Positions 15,967-23,322 of a DNA stretch of 30,394 nt are shown in pieces. The first letter of the stretch is position 1; each line of letters begins with the position of its first letter. The stretch comes from JAHDWY01 sp964632865. GTDB taxonomy: Bacteria > Hydrogenedentota > Hydrogenedentia > Hydrogenedentales > SLHB01. Location of the stretch: NCBI GenBank assembly GCA_964632865.1, contig CAZWDH010000043.1:1-30394 (forward strand). Direction: 5' to 3'. The translations under genes were made by a program, and so were the position numbers. The notes beneath the pieces were generated by a model. It saw only the letters and a program-made list of their open reading frames with translations, had not been told where the DNA came from and did not search any database.

Positions 15967-16326
15967 GTGAGTTTGTTCTCCCGAATCCTCGGAGGCGGGT
16001 CGAAAGAGCCGGAACCTTCGCCTTCCCATGCCGTCATCATTGATTTTCAGTATGGTTCGACCGATCTGTCTCGCATCTTCCAGTTGGAGAAAAGACTCGA
16101 GGATGCCATCGAGGCCTCTCGCGCCGGCGAATACGATGGCAATGAGATCGCCGTCGACGGGAGCGATGGCAGCCTGTACATGTACGGCCCGGATGCCGAC
16201 CGCTTGTTCGATGTGGTCCGCACGATTCTGGAATCGACCGATTTCATGCAGGGCGCAAAAGCGACGCTACGCTACGGCCCCGCAGAGGATGGGGTGGAGC
16301 AGAAGACAATTATTCTGGCGTCATAA
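15967..16326 (+). CDS. Small cytosolic alpha/beta protein of unknown function
   Basis: 119 residues from a GTG at 15967, with GGAGGG about 9 bases upstream; an in-frame reading further upstream overlaps the previous gene and looks noncoding. It starts MSLFSRILGGG, then a Pro/Glu linker and a compact domain of about 90 residues: AVIIDFQYG (strand), LEKRLEDAIEASRAG (helix), GNEIAVDGSDGSLYMYG (strands), DADRLFDVVRTILES (helix), AKATLRYGP and QKTIILAS (strands). That order, beta-alpha-beta-beta-alpha-beta-beta, looks ferredoxin-like. There is no signal peptide, unlike its two upstream neighbours, from which it is separated by 17 bases. I recognise the type as a conserved small protein but cannot name a function. 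Confidence 0.75.
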   Translation: MSLFSRILGGGSKEPEPSPSHAVIIDFQYGSTDLSRIFQLEKRLEDAIEASRAGEYDGNEIAVDGSDGSLYMYGPDADRLFDVVRTILESTDFMQGAKATLRYGPAEDGVEQKTIILAS

Positions 16327-16385
16327 ACGAGAACTGTAAGCGCCTTCAATCCATTTCTGAACGATTGGATCAGAGGATTCACCCA

Positions 16386-16853
16386 ATGCATCACATGAAT
16401 TTCGGACCAGAAAGGGAATCACGAATCGCACTCGCTCCGGAAGCCTCTTCAGGCGCGGACGCATCTTCGGATCAGCGCCGTCTAAGGCGGCGAACGATCC
16501 GAAAGACCTGCAACGTGAAAGTGGAATTCGCCGTGGGGTTTTCCTCCGGCGGCGACATGCAGATGGATACCCACAAGACACGCGGAAAGCTTCTTGACTT
16601 GAGTTCGGGCGGCGCTTGCGTCATGACAAAATATGAGATTTCTCCCGGTCAGGATGTCACCCTGCATATCGATTTACAGGAGCGCACCTCCATCAAGCCG
16701 CGCGCGCAGGTTCGGTGGACCAAGCCCATTCCGGAAAAGAAAGGACACGCTTGCGGCGTGCAGTTTCATCACCTGACGGACGAAGACCAACGCCGGTTGC
16801 GCTGGTTCCTGGACGAACTTGACCAACAAACCGGGGGATCTAGCGGATCTTAG
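16386..16853 (+). CDS. PilZ domain protein (probable c-di-GMP receptor)
   Basis: 155 residues from the ATG at 16386, with AGAGG 9 bases upstream; starts at 16365 (TTG) and 16395 (ATG) are possible. After a loose ~30-residue leader, the basic motif R35-x-x-x-R39 (inside RRLRRRTIR) and D71-x-S73-x-x-G76 (DLSSGG) form the two c-di-GMP binding elements of PilZ domains. The beta-barrel strands ISPGQDVTLHIDL, RAQVRWTKPI and ACGVQFHHL follow, and a C-terminal helix (DEDQRRLRWFLDELDQQ) is typical. No other domain is attached, so it would act as a small adaptor in the cytoplasm, possibly on motility, adhesion or polysaccharide export. No diguanylate cyclase or phosphodiesterase lies nearby. Binding motifs are intact; target unknown. 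Confidence 0.88.
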   Translation: MHHMNFGPERESRIALAPEASSGADASSDQRRLRRRTIRKTCNVKVEFAVGFSSGGDMQMDTHKTRGKLLDLSSGGACVMTKYEISPGQDVTLHIDLQERTSIKPRAQVRWTKPIPEKKGHACGVQFHHLTDEDQRRLRWFLDELDQQTGGSSGS

Positions 16854-17020
16854 ATCTCACCGCTACACCGCGTTCCCGCGATGCGAGCTGGAACGCTCGT
16901 GGTTTCAACGGCTTACCGGCTCGCTTTCGGGCTCGAAAAGAAACCGCTTGCGCTTTTTCGCGTTCTCGTGCATCGTGGTTGTGCTGCGAGGACTTAAAGC
17001 GTATGTGCGAGGGCATATCC

Positions 17021-17455
17021 ATGTCGTTGAAACCCTTTTTGCGAAATACCGAGTTATTGATGCTGACGGAGGACGATACCGCATGGCGGGCGATCGAGGT
17101 CATGGTCGAACATCGCTCCGGCGCGGTTCTAATCGGCGATTCGAACGACCTCCGGGGCATCTTCAGCGAGCGCGACGTCATGTCGCGGATCGTCCTGTTA
17201 GAGCGCGATCCGCGCACCACCCTCTTAGGCGACGTCATGACCTCGGATATCGCCGTCGCCCCGGAATCCACCGAGTTGAACGACGCCATACGGCTCATGA
17301 GCGAGCGCCGCATTCGCCACCTTCCCATTATCAAATCGAACGGAGAGATTGCAGGCATGATCTCACTTCGATATCTTTTGCACGATCGCATCAACGAATT
17401 GATCAATGAGATCACTTCGCTCGAGGGATATCTGAACGATGCGCCCGGCGGTTAA
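17021..17455 (+). CDS. CBS-pair (Bateman module) protein
   Basis: 144 residues from the ATG at 17021, chosen because GAGGG lies 7 bases upstream; in-frame starts at 16979 and 17003 would add up to 14 residues. The protein is two CBS domains and little else: about 10-60 (AWRAIEVMVEHRSGAVLIGD ... GIFSERDVM) and about 72-125 (GDVMTSDIAVAPESTEL ... RRIRHLPII ... GMISLRYLL). A helix-rich tail with Glu/Asn/Leu (INELINEITSLEGYL) may promote dimerisation. Such stand-alone modules bind adenine nucleotides (AMP, ATP, SAM or NAD) and regulate partners. No effector gene is adjacent in the same operon, so its target is unknown. 167 bases separate it from the PilZ gene, and I saw no clear promoter there. 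Confidence 0.88.
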   Translation: MSLKPFLRNTELLMLTEDDTAWRAIEVMVEHRSGAVLIGDSNDLRGIFSERDVMSRIVLLERDPRTTLLGDVMTSDIAVAPESTELNDAIRLMSERRIRHLPIIKSNGEIAGMISLRYLLHDRINELINEITSLEGYLNDAPGG

Positions 17456-17584
17456 TCTCCGAATCATGTCTTGACTGGTTCATTCCGCTTGTGGCTGGTA
17501 TCCTTGTTTCACGCGACGAGCGAGCGAACTGGTTTGAATCGCGGCGGAAGCGCCACTTCGCTATCTGCGATCTAGGAGAATCCT

Positions 17585-18295
17585 GTGACGATGAAGACCA
17601 TACCGGCACGCGCGCTTCTTGCCGCAGTCCTGACCGTTGCGTTCTGCATCCTTTGCCTGCTGATGAGCGCTTCCGGATACTCGTGGGCTTCCGGTTATTT
17701 CAAAATGGCCGCATCATTCAGTTTTCTCGCCACCGCCTTACTCGCGGGAGCGCACCAGTCGATGTACGGGCGGATCCTGTTCGCAGGGCTGGTCTGTTCC
17801 TCCTTCGGTGATTACTTCCTTCTGTCCGGAGGGGACGGCCGGTTTCTTGCCGGTCTCGTCGCGTTTCTGGTCGCCCATCTTGCGTACTGTGCCGCCTATG
17901 CCGTGCGTGGTCTTCGGGTTCACGGGCTTGTTCCCTCCGCAGCCGCAATCGCTATCGTGGGCGTACTGGTTATTCGATGGGTGTGGCCGCACGTCCCCAA
18001 CGATCTTCGGATCCCGGTCGCCGCGTATACGGTGGTCATTGGCATCATGGTGATTCTCGCAGGCGGTACCGTGTCGCAGCCCGGAGGCGGGCTCATTCTG
18101 CTCGGCGCGGTCATGTTCTACGTATCCGACATTTTCGTGGCGCGCCAGCAGTTTGTGTCGCCAGGTTTCGAAAACGCATTGATCGGGTTACCGTTGTACT
18201 TCACCGGCCAGGCGATTCTGGCGCTCAGCGTCGCGCCGGTGAATGCCGAAACTGTCGAAGTCAGGAAACCGGCATTGCTTGCCGATCGGCAATGA
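17585..18295 (+). CDS. YhhN/TMEM86 family membrane protein (lysoplasmalogenase-like)
   Basis: 236 residues from a GTG at 17585, with AGGAG 7 bases upstream (an ATG two codons later is less well spaced). Roughly eight membrane helices. The pattern of polar residues within helices matches the YhhN family: FKMAASFSF, CSSFGDYFLL (conserved Asp), LVAHLAYCAAY (conserved His) and VMFYVSDIFVA (conserved Asp). Animal TMEM86B and a Legionella homologue hydrolyse the vinyl-ether bond of lysoplasmalogens; bacterial function is mostly untested, so the enzyme role is inference. Its last 35 bases overlap, tail to tail, the end of the amino-sugar isomerase gene on the other strand, with no room for a terminator between them. 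TTGACT at 17471-17476 upstream might be a -35 box, without a good -10. Confidence 0.85.
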   Translation: MTMKTIPARALLAAVLTVAFCILCLLMSASGYSWASGYFKMAASFSFLATALLAGAHQSMYGRILFAGLVCSSFGDYFLLSGGDGRFLAGLVAFLVAHLAYCAAYAVRGLRVHGLVPSAAAIAIVGVLVIRWVWPHVPNDLRIPVAAYTVVIGIMVILAGGTVSQPGGGLILLGAVMFYVSDIFVARQQFVSPGFENALIGLPLYFTGQAILALSVAPVNAETVEVRKPALLADRQ

Positions 18296-18992
18296 TGTAC
18301 GCGTTGGGGTGCGTCCACAAGAGGGACGCAGGGAACCGCGTTGTGATGCGGCGGGTCATGAACTCAGCCATCGCCTCACGCTTCTTCGCGCCGCTGACCA
18401 GGAGGAGCACGAGCCTCGACCGCAAGATGTCGCCCATACCAAGGGTCATCCCGTACGTGGGTTGCGTGAGGGCGTTCGCGAGCATGCCGTGCCCCTGGGA
18501 TTCCTTCGCCAGCTCCGCAACATGCGCGGTTTCAAGAAGCCAGTCCGCCGGTTCGTTCATGCCGACGTGGCCGTTCACACCGATTCCGAGGACGCAGATG
18601 TCGATTGGTCCGGCAGACCGCAATGCCCTCGCGAAGGCCGCGCATTCTGCCTCGGGATCGGCCGCATCGCCGCGAAAGGTGACGTAGCGTCCAGCGTCAA
18701 CACCGAGCGGCTCGCAGACCTTGGTTCGTATGTAGAACTCACAGGACGCGGGATCGTCTGCGGTAAGCGGCCCCCATTCGTCCAGCTTGATGACGCGCAA
18801 CGCGGAGAACAACTGGGCATCGCTGGCGTACATTTTCGCGAGCTCAGAGTACACACCCAGGGGCGAACTCCCACTCGCCGCGCATAACAGCGCCGCCGGG
18901 TTTCCCCGGAGGTGCTCCATGGCGACCGTCGCGCCGCGGCGGCTCATAGCAGCGTAGTCTTCCTCGACGATTACCTGAACCGGATCGCTCAT
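18261..18992 (-). CDS. nagB/agaI: Amino-sugar-6-phosphate deaminase/isomerase (NagB/AgaI family)
   Basis: 243 residues from the ATG at 18992, whose first bases overlap the stop of the aminopeptidase gene (ATGA). The family motifs are CAASGSSPLGVY (phosphate-binding loop, about 37-48), LDEWGPL (catalytic Asp71), and VLGIGVNGHVGMNEP (His142, Glu147 region). The second half (TLGMGDIL, LVLLLVSGAKK, FPASLLWTHPNA) and the length suit the galactosamine-6-phosphate isomerase (AgaI) subgroup better than classical NagB, whose motifs are usually MDEYVGL and GxGxDGHIAFNEP. It would convert an amino-sugar 6-phosphate to the ketose phosphate and ammonia in the cytoplasm. That fits use of sugars freed by the sulfatase, sialidase-like and lyase enzymes elsewhere in the window. 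The exact amino sugar is uncertain. Its 3' end overlaps the YhhN-like gene. Confidence 0.88.
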   Translation of the reverse strand: MSDPVQVIVEEDYAAMSRRGATVAMEHLRGNPAALLCAASGSSPLGVYSELAKMYASDAQLFSALRVIKLDEWGPLTADDPASCEFYIRTKVCEPLGVDAGRYVTFRGDAADPEAECAAFARALRSAGPIDICVLGIGVNGHVGMNEPADWLLETAHVAELAKESQGHGMLANALTQPTYGMTLGMGDILRSRLVLLLVSGAKKREAMAEFMTRRITTRFPASLLWTHPNAYIIADRQAMPVS

Positions 18993-20047
18993 GGAATGAA
19001 GTTGTGCTTGGGCTTGAGCGTGCAGATCCACTCGGCCAGCAACTCGGAACAGTGTTCCACGTCTTTCAGCGACACCATTTCCACGGGCGAGTGCATGTAG
19101 CGGTTCGGCACACCGATGAGACCCGTCGCTACGCCGCCCCGGCTGAGCTGCATCGCGTTGGCATCGGTGCCCGTACCGCGCGGCGCCGCTTCCATCTGAT
19201 ACGGGATCTTTTTCTTCTTGGCCGTGTCGATGAGGCCCTTCGCAACAACCGGGTTGATGTTCGGGCCACGGTTCAGAATCGGCCCGCCGCCCAGGGAAAA
19301 CGCGCCGAACCGCTTGCTGTCGCAGTTTGGATGATCGGTGGCGTGCGCCACGTCCACCGCAATCCCTGCATGCGGGTTGCACCCATACGCGCTGGTCGTG
19401 GCGCCGCGCAATCCCACTTCCTCTTGGACGGTTGTCACGCAATAGACCGCGCAATTGATCTTGCGATTCTTCAGGAGCCGCATGGTTTCGAGAATCACGA
19501 AGGCGCCAATGCGGTCATCCAGCGCGCGGGCGACCACGCGATCGTTGCGCAATTCCTGGAAGCCCACATCGATCGTGGCCGGATCGCCGATGGACACGAT
19601 GCGTTGCGCTTCCTTCTTGTCCCGTGCGCCGATGTCGATCCAGAGCTGATGGATGGGCAAAGGCTTGCCGCGTTCCTCGGGGTCCGTCAAATGGATCGCC
19701 CTCCGGCCAATCACGCCAGGCACGGACCCTTTTTCGTGATGCACCTGCACGCGCTGTCCGTCCAGCACCGAAGCATCGATTCCGCCGATCGCCTGGAATC
19801 CCAGGAAACCCTTGTCGTCGATATGGTTCACCATGAGCGCGATCTCGTCGACGTGCCCTGCCAACATGACGCGCAATTCCGCGTCCGGGTTCTTCACGTG
19901 GTACTGATTTCCGTGAACGTCTTTGTAGATCTTGTCCACATACGGCTTCGCGTAGGACTTGCAGACTTGTTGAATCTTCTCCTCAAACCCGGAAGGGCTG
20001 GGCGTGGAAAGCAAGTGCTTCAGAAAATTGAGGGACTCTTTACGCAT
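18989..20047 (-). CDS. M42 family metallo-aminopeptidase
   Basis: 352 residues from the ATG at 20047 (GGAG 6-7 bases upstream); the ATG at 20059 lacks a ribosome site. All ligands of the dinuclear M42 centre are visible: AGHVDEI (His, with catalytic Asp two residues on), RALDDRIG (bridging Asp), TVQEEVGLRGA (catalytic and ligand Glu pair), DVAHATD (Asp) and MHSPVEM (last His). PTPSPSGFEE-like sequence at the N-terminus (STPSPSGFEE) is also typical. Members (glutamyl aminopeptidases, FrvX, TET-type particles) trim N-terminal residues from peptides in the cytoplasm and form large tetrahedral assemblies. Some were once mislabelled cellulases. It overlaps the amino-sugar isomerase by four bases and follows the hemerythrin gene by 46. 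Confidence 0.93.
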   Translation of the reverse strand: MRKESLNFLKHLLSTPSPSGFEEKIQQVCKSYAKPYVDKIYKDVHGNQYHVKNPDAELRVMLAGHVDEIALMVNHIDDKGFLGFQAIGGIDASVLDGQRVQVHHEKGSVPGVIGRRAIHLTDPEERGKPLPIHQLWIDIGARDKKEAQRIVSIGDPATIDVGFQELRNDRVVARALDDRIGAFVILETMRLLKNRKINCAVYCVTTVQEEVGLRGATTSAYGCNPHAGIAVDVAHATDHPNCDSKRFGAFSLGGGPILNRGPNINPVVAKGLIDTAKKKKIPYQMEAAPRGTGTDANAMQLSRGGVATGLIGVPNRYMHSPVEMVSLKDVEHCSELLAEWICTLKPKHNFIP

Positions 20048-20093
20048 GCTATGCTCCATGGTCTAGGGGGAGGCTGTGGACTGCGGAAAAGCG

Positions 20094-20498
20094 CTATTGC
20101 GTGGCGACCGTACGAAGTTCGACATCGACGTTGGCGATGTGCCCCTGGATCCAATCCACCACTTCCTTCTGGATCCGCTGGACGAAGCTCGGGCTGATGC
20201 CCTCGCGATCGAAGGTGTGGCGAATCTCCTGAAAGGCTTTCAGAAAATGTCCGTGTTCCTTTGCGTTGCGCGGGCAGGCCGCGCAATGGGTTCGCTCCAT
20301 GATTCCTTCTTCGCAGCCGAAATGGACCTTTACATAATCTTCCAGAAAGTACAAGAAGTTCCCGGCTTCGGCCTTGCCATTCGGATTGCGCTCCAACGAA
20401 TCCGTCAAACGATTGATCTGCCGGAACAATTCCTTATGCTGCTCGTCGATTTCCTCAATGCCCGTTGCATACCGCTCCTCGTTCCATTCAATCGTCAT
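20094..20498 (-). CDS. Bacteriohemerythrin
   Basis: 134 residues from the ATG at 20498, with GGAG 6-8 bases upstream; an ATG at 20519 would add seven residues before the conserved MTIEW start. A single four-helix hemerythrin domain: His21 (IDEQHKELF), His59 and Glu63 (VHFGCEEG), His82 (EHGHF), His120 and Asp125 (HIANVD) provide the di-iron ligands. The first His of the usual HxxxH pair is Asn78 (N-A-K-E-H82), and a THCAACPRN segment precedes it; such Asn-bearing forms occur in part of the family, by recollection. No signal peptide, so cytoplasmic. The protein binds oxygen and may store, deliver or sense it, or handle iron. It sits 36 bases after ribulokinase and 46 before the aminopeptidase in one transcription direction, an odd placement. 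Confidence 0.9.
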   Translation of the reverse strand: MTIEWNEERYATGIEEIDEQHKELFRQINRLTDSLERNPNGKAEAGNFLYFLEDYVKVHFGCEEGIMERTHCAACPRNAKEHGHFLKAFQEIRHTFDREGISPSFVQRIQKEVVDWIQGHIANVDVELRTVATQ

Positions 20499-20534
20499 GA
20501 CCGGCTCCAGTGTTTCCAAATAACGTTCACAAGT

Positions 20535-22205
20535 TTATTGGCCGCGCGTGGCAGCCTTCAACGATTTCAATTCTTTCATGGCCCGATCCCCTCCCCGCCC
20601 AAAGAGGTCATGTAACCGGAGGTAGACCGCGTACAACCTCTCGTATGCAGCGTGCGCATCCGGGTTGGGTCGATACACCGTGTCCCGCAGGCGCGCCATC
20701 TTCTTCGCGGCCTCGGTGACGTCGTCGTATCCGCCCGCGGCTGAACCGGCCGCAACGGCGCCCCACATGGCCGAGCCCAAGGCCACCGTCTGATCGCTGG
20801 CGCTGATCTTGATCTCCCGGTTCGTGACATCCGCGAAGATCTGCATGAGCAAGGGATTCTTGCCCGGTAACCCGCCGCAGGCATATAGCTCGGAGATCGG
20901 CACGCCGCCATTCTCCAGTTGCCGGATGATCGTGTAGGTACCAAACGCCGTGCTTTCCAGCACCGCGCGGTACATCTCGGCCGGCGTCGTCGTGAGGGTC
21001 ATGCCGATCATCAATCCGGAGAGATCCGCATCCACCAAGATGGAGCGGTTCCCGTTCCACCAATCGAGACACAGCACGCCCGATTCGCCGGGCTTCAGCT
21101 TCTGCGCTTCCTGCGCCAGGTACCCATGGATATCCGTCCCGGCTTTCGCCGCAGCTTCCGCAACCGACGCGGGAACGCAGTTGTTCACGAACCACGCGAA
21201 GATATCGCCTACGGCCGTCTGTCCGGCTTCGAAGCCGTAGTACCCGGGAAGGATGCCTTCCTTGACGACGCCGCACATCCCCTCGACGACCTTCTTCTCT
21301 GTGCCGCAGACCATGTGGCATAAGCTGGTGCCCATGATCATGACCATCTGGCCGGCTTCGGTGGCAGCGGTCGCCGGTACGGCAACGTGCGCGTCGATCC
21401 CGCCCGTGGCGACTGCGGTGCCCTCCCTGAGTCCGAGCTTTTGTGCCATTTCCGGCAGCAGTCCACCCGCGCGAACGCCCGCAGGGTAGATGTCCTCGCT
21501 CATCTTGTCCCGGACAACATTCTCGAATCGCGGGTCGAGGGCCTTGAAGAATTCCGGGCTCAGGTAGCCCTCATCCCAGATGGCCTTGTATCCTGCGGCG
21601 CAGGCGTTACGCTTTTCCTCGCCGCACAATTGCAGCACGAGCCAGTCGCCCGCCTCGATGAGCTTGTCTGCCGCCTCGTAAATCTCCGGCGCTTCGTCAA
21701 GAATCTGCAGCGCTTTGGGGAAAAACCATTCGCTGGAAATCTTCCCGCCGTAACGCGCGAGGAAATCCTCACCGCGTTTCTCCGCAAGTTCGTTGATCCT
21801 GTCCGCCTCAGGCTGTGCGCCGTGATGTTTCCAGAGTTTCACCCACGCGTGAGGGTTCTTCTCAAACTCCGGCTTCATGCACAGGGGCGTGCCCTTCGCG
21901 TCAATCGGCAACATCGTGCAGGCCGTAAAATCGGTGCCGATTCCAATAACGTCATCGCCGCTGACACCGGATTCCTTCAACACCTTGGGCACGACGGTTT
22001 CGAGCACGTGAAGATAGTCGCGAGGGTTCTGGAGGGCCCAGTCGGGTGGAAGCTTCTCGCCCGTAATGGGAAGGGTATCATCGATTACGCCATCGCGGTA
22101 GGGTTCCACGGCGGTCGCGACCTCTTCGCCGTTGTCCACTGCGACCAGCAAAGCCCGGCCCGACTCCGTTCCGTAATCCAGCCCGATCACATACTTTCGT
22201 GCCAT
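20535..22205 (-). CDS. araB: Ribulokinase
   Basis: 556 residues from the ATG at 22205 (MARKYVIGLDYGTES), the classical AraB start; an in-frame ATG at 22250 lacks support. Length matches AraB (about 560). FGGY kinase features: the N-terminal phosphate-1 motif GLDYGTESGR, the substrate region GIGTDFTACTMLP, SSEWFFPK, the phosphate-2 region GGIDAHVAVP and MIMGTSLCHMV, LDWWNGNRS, and the C-terminal adenosine motif ELYACGGLPGKNPLLMQIFADV. It phosphorylates L-ribulose at O5 (also other 2-ketopentoses) for entry to the pentose phosphate pathway. No araA, araD or araC is adjacent, so it may be a lone pentulose kinase or serve a scattered pathway. A candidate promoter lies about 70 bases upstream. Confidence 0.93.
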   Translation of the reverse strand: MARKYVIGLDYGTESGRALLVAVDNGEEVATAVEPYRDGVIDDTLPITGEKLPPDWALQNPRDYLHVLETVVPKVLKESGVSGDDVIGIGTDFTACTMLPIDAKGTPLCMKPEFEKNPHAWVKLWKHHGAQPEADRINELAEKRGEDFLARYGGKISSEWFFPKALQILDEAPEIYEAADKLIEAGDWLVLQLCGEEKRNACAAGYKAIWDEGYLSPEFFKALDPRFENVVRDKMSEDIYPAGVRAGGLLPEMAQKLGLREGTAVATGGIDAHVAVPATAATEAGQMVMIMGTSLCHMVCGTEKKVVEGMCGVVKEGILPGYYGFEAGQTAVGDIFAWFVNNCVPASVAEAAAKAGTDIHGYLAQEAQKLKPGESGVLCLDWWNGNRSILVDADLSGLMIGMTLTTTPAEMYRAVLESTAFGTYTIIRQLENGGVPISELYACGGLPGKNPLLMQIFADVTNREIKISASDQTVALGSAMWGAVAAGSAAGGYDDVTEAAKKMARLRDTVYRPNPDAHAAYERLYAVYLRLHDLFGRGGDRAMKELKSLKAATRGQ

Positions 22206-22277
22206 AGTCCCCGTAACTCCTTGCGGAATCTCCGCGATACCCCGGCGCATCGGAATGCGCGCAAATAGCAGGGCCTA

Positions 22278-22307
22278 ATGATAGCAGATGAGGCCCGGAA
22301 ATGCCCA
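22278..22307 (-). promoter_or_regulatory. Candidate promoter before araB
   Basis: On the minus strand TGGGCA (22307-22302), 18-base spacer ending TGC, then TATCAT (22283-22278, five of six to TATAAT, extended -10). Leader to the ATG about 66 bases. It would allow araB to isomerase to be expressed apart from the lyase genes upstream. Confidence 0.4.
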
Positions 22308-22329
22308 AAGGCACCCCACCCCAAGGGCG

Positions 22330-23322
22330 TTACCGGGCCGGGGCGCTGGGCCGCAGCAAGTAGACTTCGACGGGGAGAATTCCCCGGTTCTCGCCGAGAT
22401 CGATCAGAAGACGTCCCCGCCGCGGAACGGGTCCGTCCGCAGGGTGAACGGTGATTTGCACGCGATGCGAGGCGCTCGGCATTCTCGGGAAGTCCGACGC
22501 GGCAACGTCGATCCGTTCGGCCTGAATCCCCTGAATCACAAACCGCTCACCGCGTTTGCTCCGGACCACGAACTCCACCGTCGTTTGCGGTGACTCCGGA
22601 CTCAGTTGAACGGTCAGTGGGGATGGACTGACCGAGAAATCCGACTGGACTTCAACATTGAACTTCAGGCTCTGTTTACCGGCCAAGTTCGCCTCAAAGC
22701 TCACGTCAACGCCCAGCTTGTGGCTCCCCGGCTGAATGGGTCCTTTGGAGCGAACGATCAACGCCGGGAGCGAAGCGTCGTCGGCGCGCTCGAGTTCCAG
22801 TTCCACCCAATCCTGGCGCGTGGTCGCGTCGAGAATGCGGAGCGAGCCTACGCCTTCCGCGGCGCGCAGCGGCACCACCTGTGAAAAGGAGTCGCCGAAG
22901 TGCGCGTGAATCGTCAGCGAAGAATCGTCTACCTCGACCACTGGCTTCCAGGTACCGGAGGCGATGAAGCGAAGTGGCTCTTTGAGTGGCGGATTCGTAT
23001 AGACAAAGATACTCACCGAGCGCCGTAGCGGCGCGGCGGATTCCATCTCGTACTGAATCTCCGCCCGTTCTCCGGGCGCGACCGTCCCCTTCGTGCGAAT
23101 CGCGGTTGTGCAGGCGCAGGTAGATTTCACGTTGGCGATGCGGAACGGATCGGCTCCGATGTTCTCGACAAAGAACGATCCCGGGACCCGCTCGTAGATG
23201 AAAACAGGGTCGTGTTCCTGTCTATCTGACGAGAGGCGCGCTTCGGCGATGCGGTCACCAAACGCAGGGATTGTCAGCATTACAAGTAGAAGGATTGAAG
23301 GAATTGCGCGCATGCCAATCAT
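22330..23322 (-). CDS. Exported DUF1573 domain protein
   Basis: 330 residues from the ATG at 23322, which overlaps the lyase stop by four bases (ATGA); Met4 is an alternative start. Signal peptide at about residues 1-22 (ILLLVMLTIPAFGD). The DUF1573 (PF07610) signature follows: FVENIGADPFRI, VKSTCACTTAI (Cys69 and Cys71), then VAPGERAEIQYEM, an Ig-like ASH/MSP-type beta-sandwich. The remaining ~230 residues form two or more further beta domains (TWKPVVEVDDSSLTIHAHFGD; DFSVSPSPLTVQLSPES; HRVQITVHPADGPV). DUF1573 proteins are common in Bacteroidota and Planctomycetota with unknown function. Coupling to the lyase suggests a partner in the periplasm, such as a scaffold or binding protein (inference). 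Confidence 0.85.
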   Translation of the reverse strand: MIGMRAIPSILLLVMLTIPAFGDRIAEARLSSDRQEHDPVFIYERVPGSFFVENIGADPFRIANVKSTCACTTAIRTKGTVAPGERAEIQYEMESAAPLRRSVSIFVYTNPPLKEPLRFIASGTWKPVVEVDDSSLTIHAHFGDSFSQVVPLRAAEGVGSLRILDATTRQDWVELELERADDASLPALIVRSKGPIQPGSHKLGVDVSFEANLAGKQSLKFNVEVQSDFSVSPSPLTVQLSPESPQTTVEFVVRSKRGERFVIQGIQAERIDVAASDFPRMPSASHRVQITVHPADGPVPRRGRLLIDLGENRGILPVEVYLLRPSAPAR

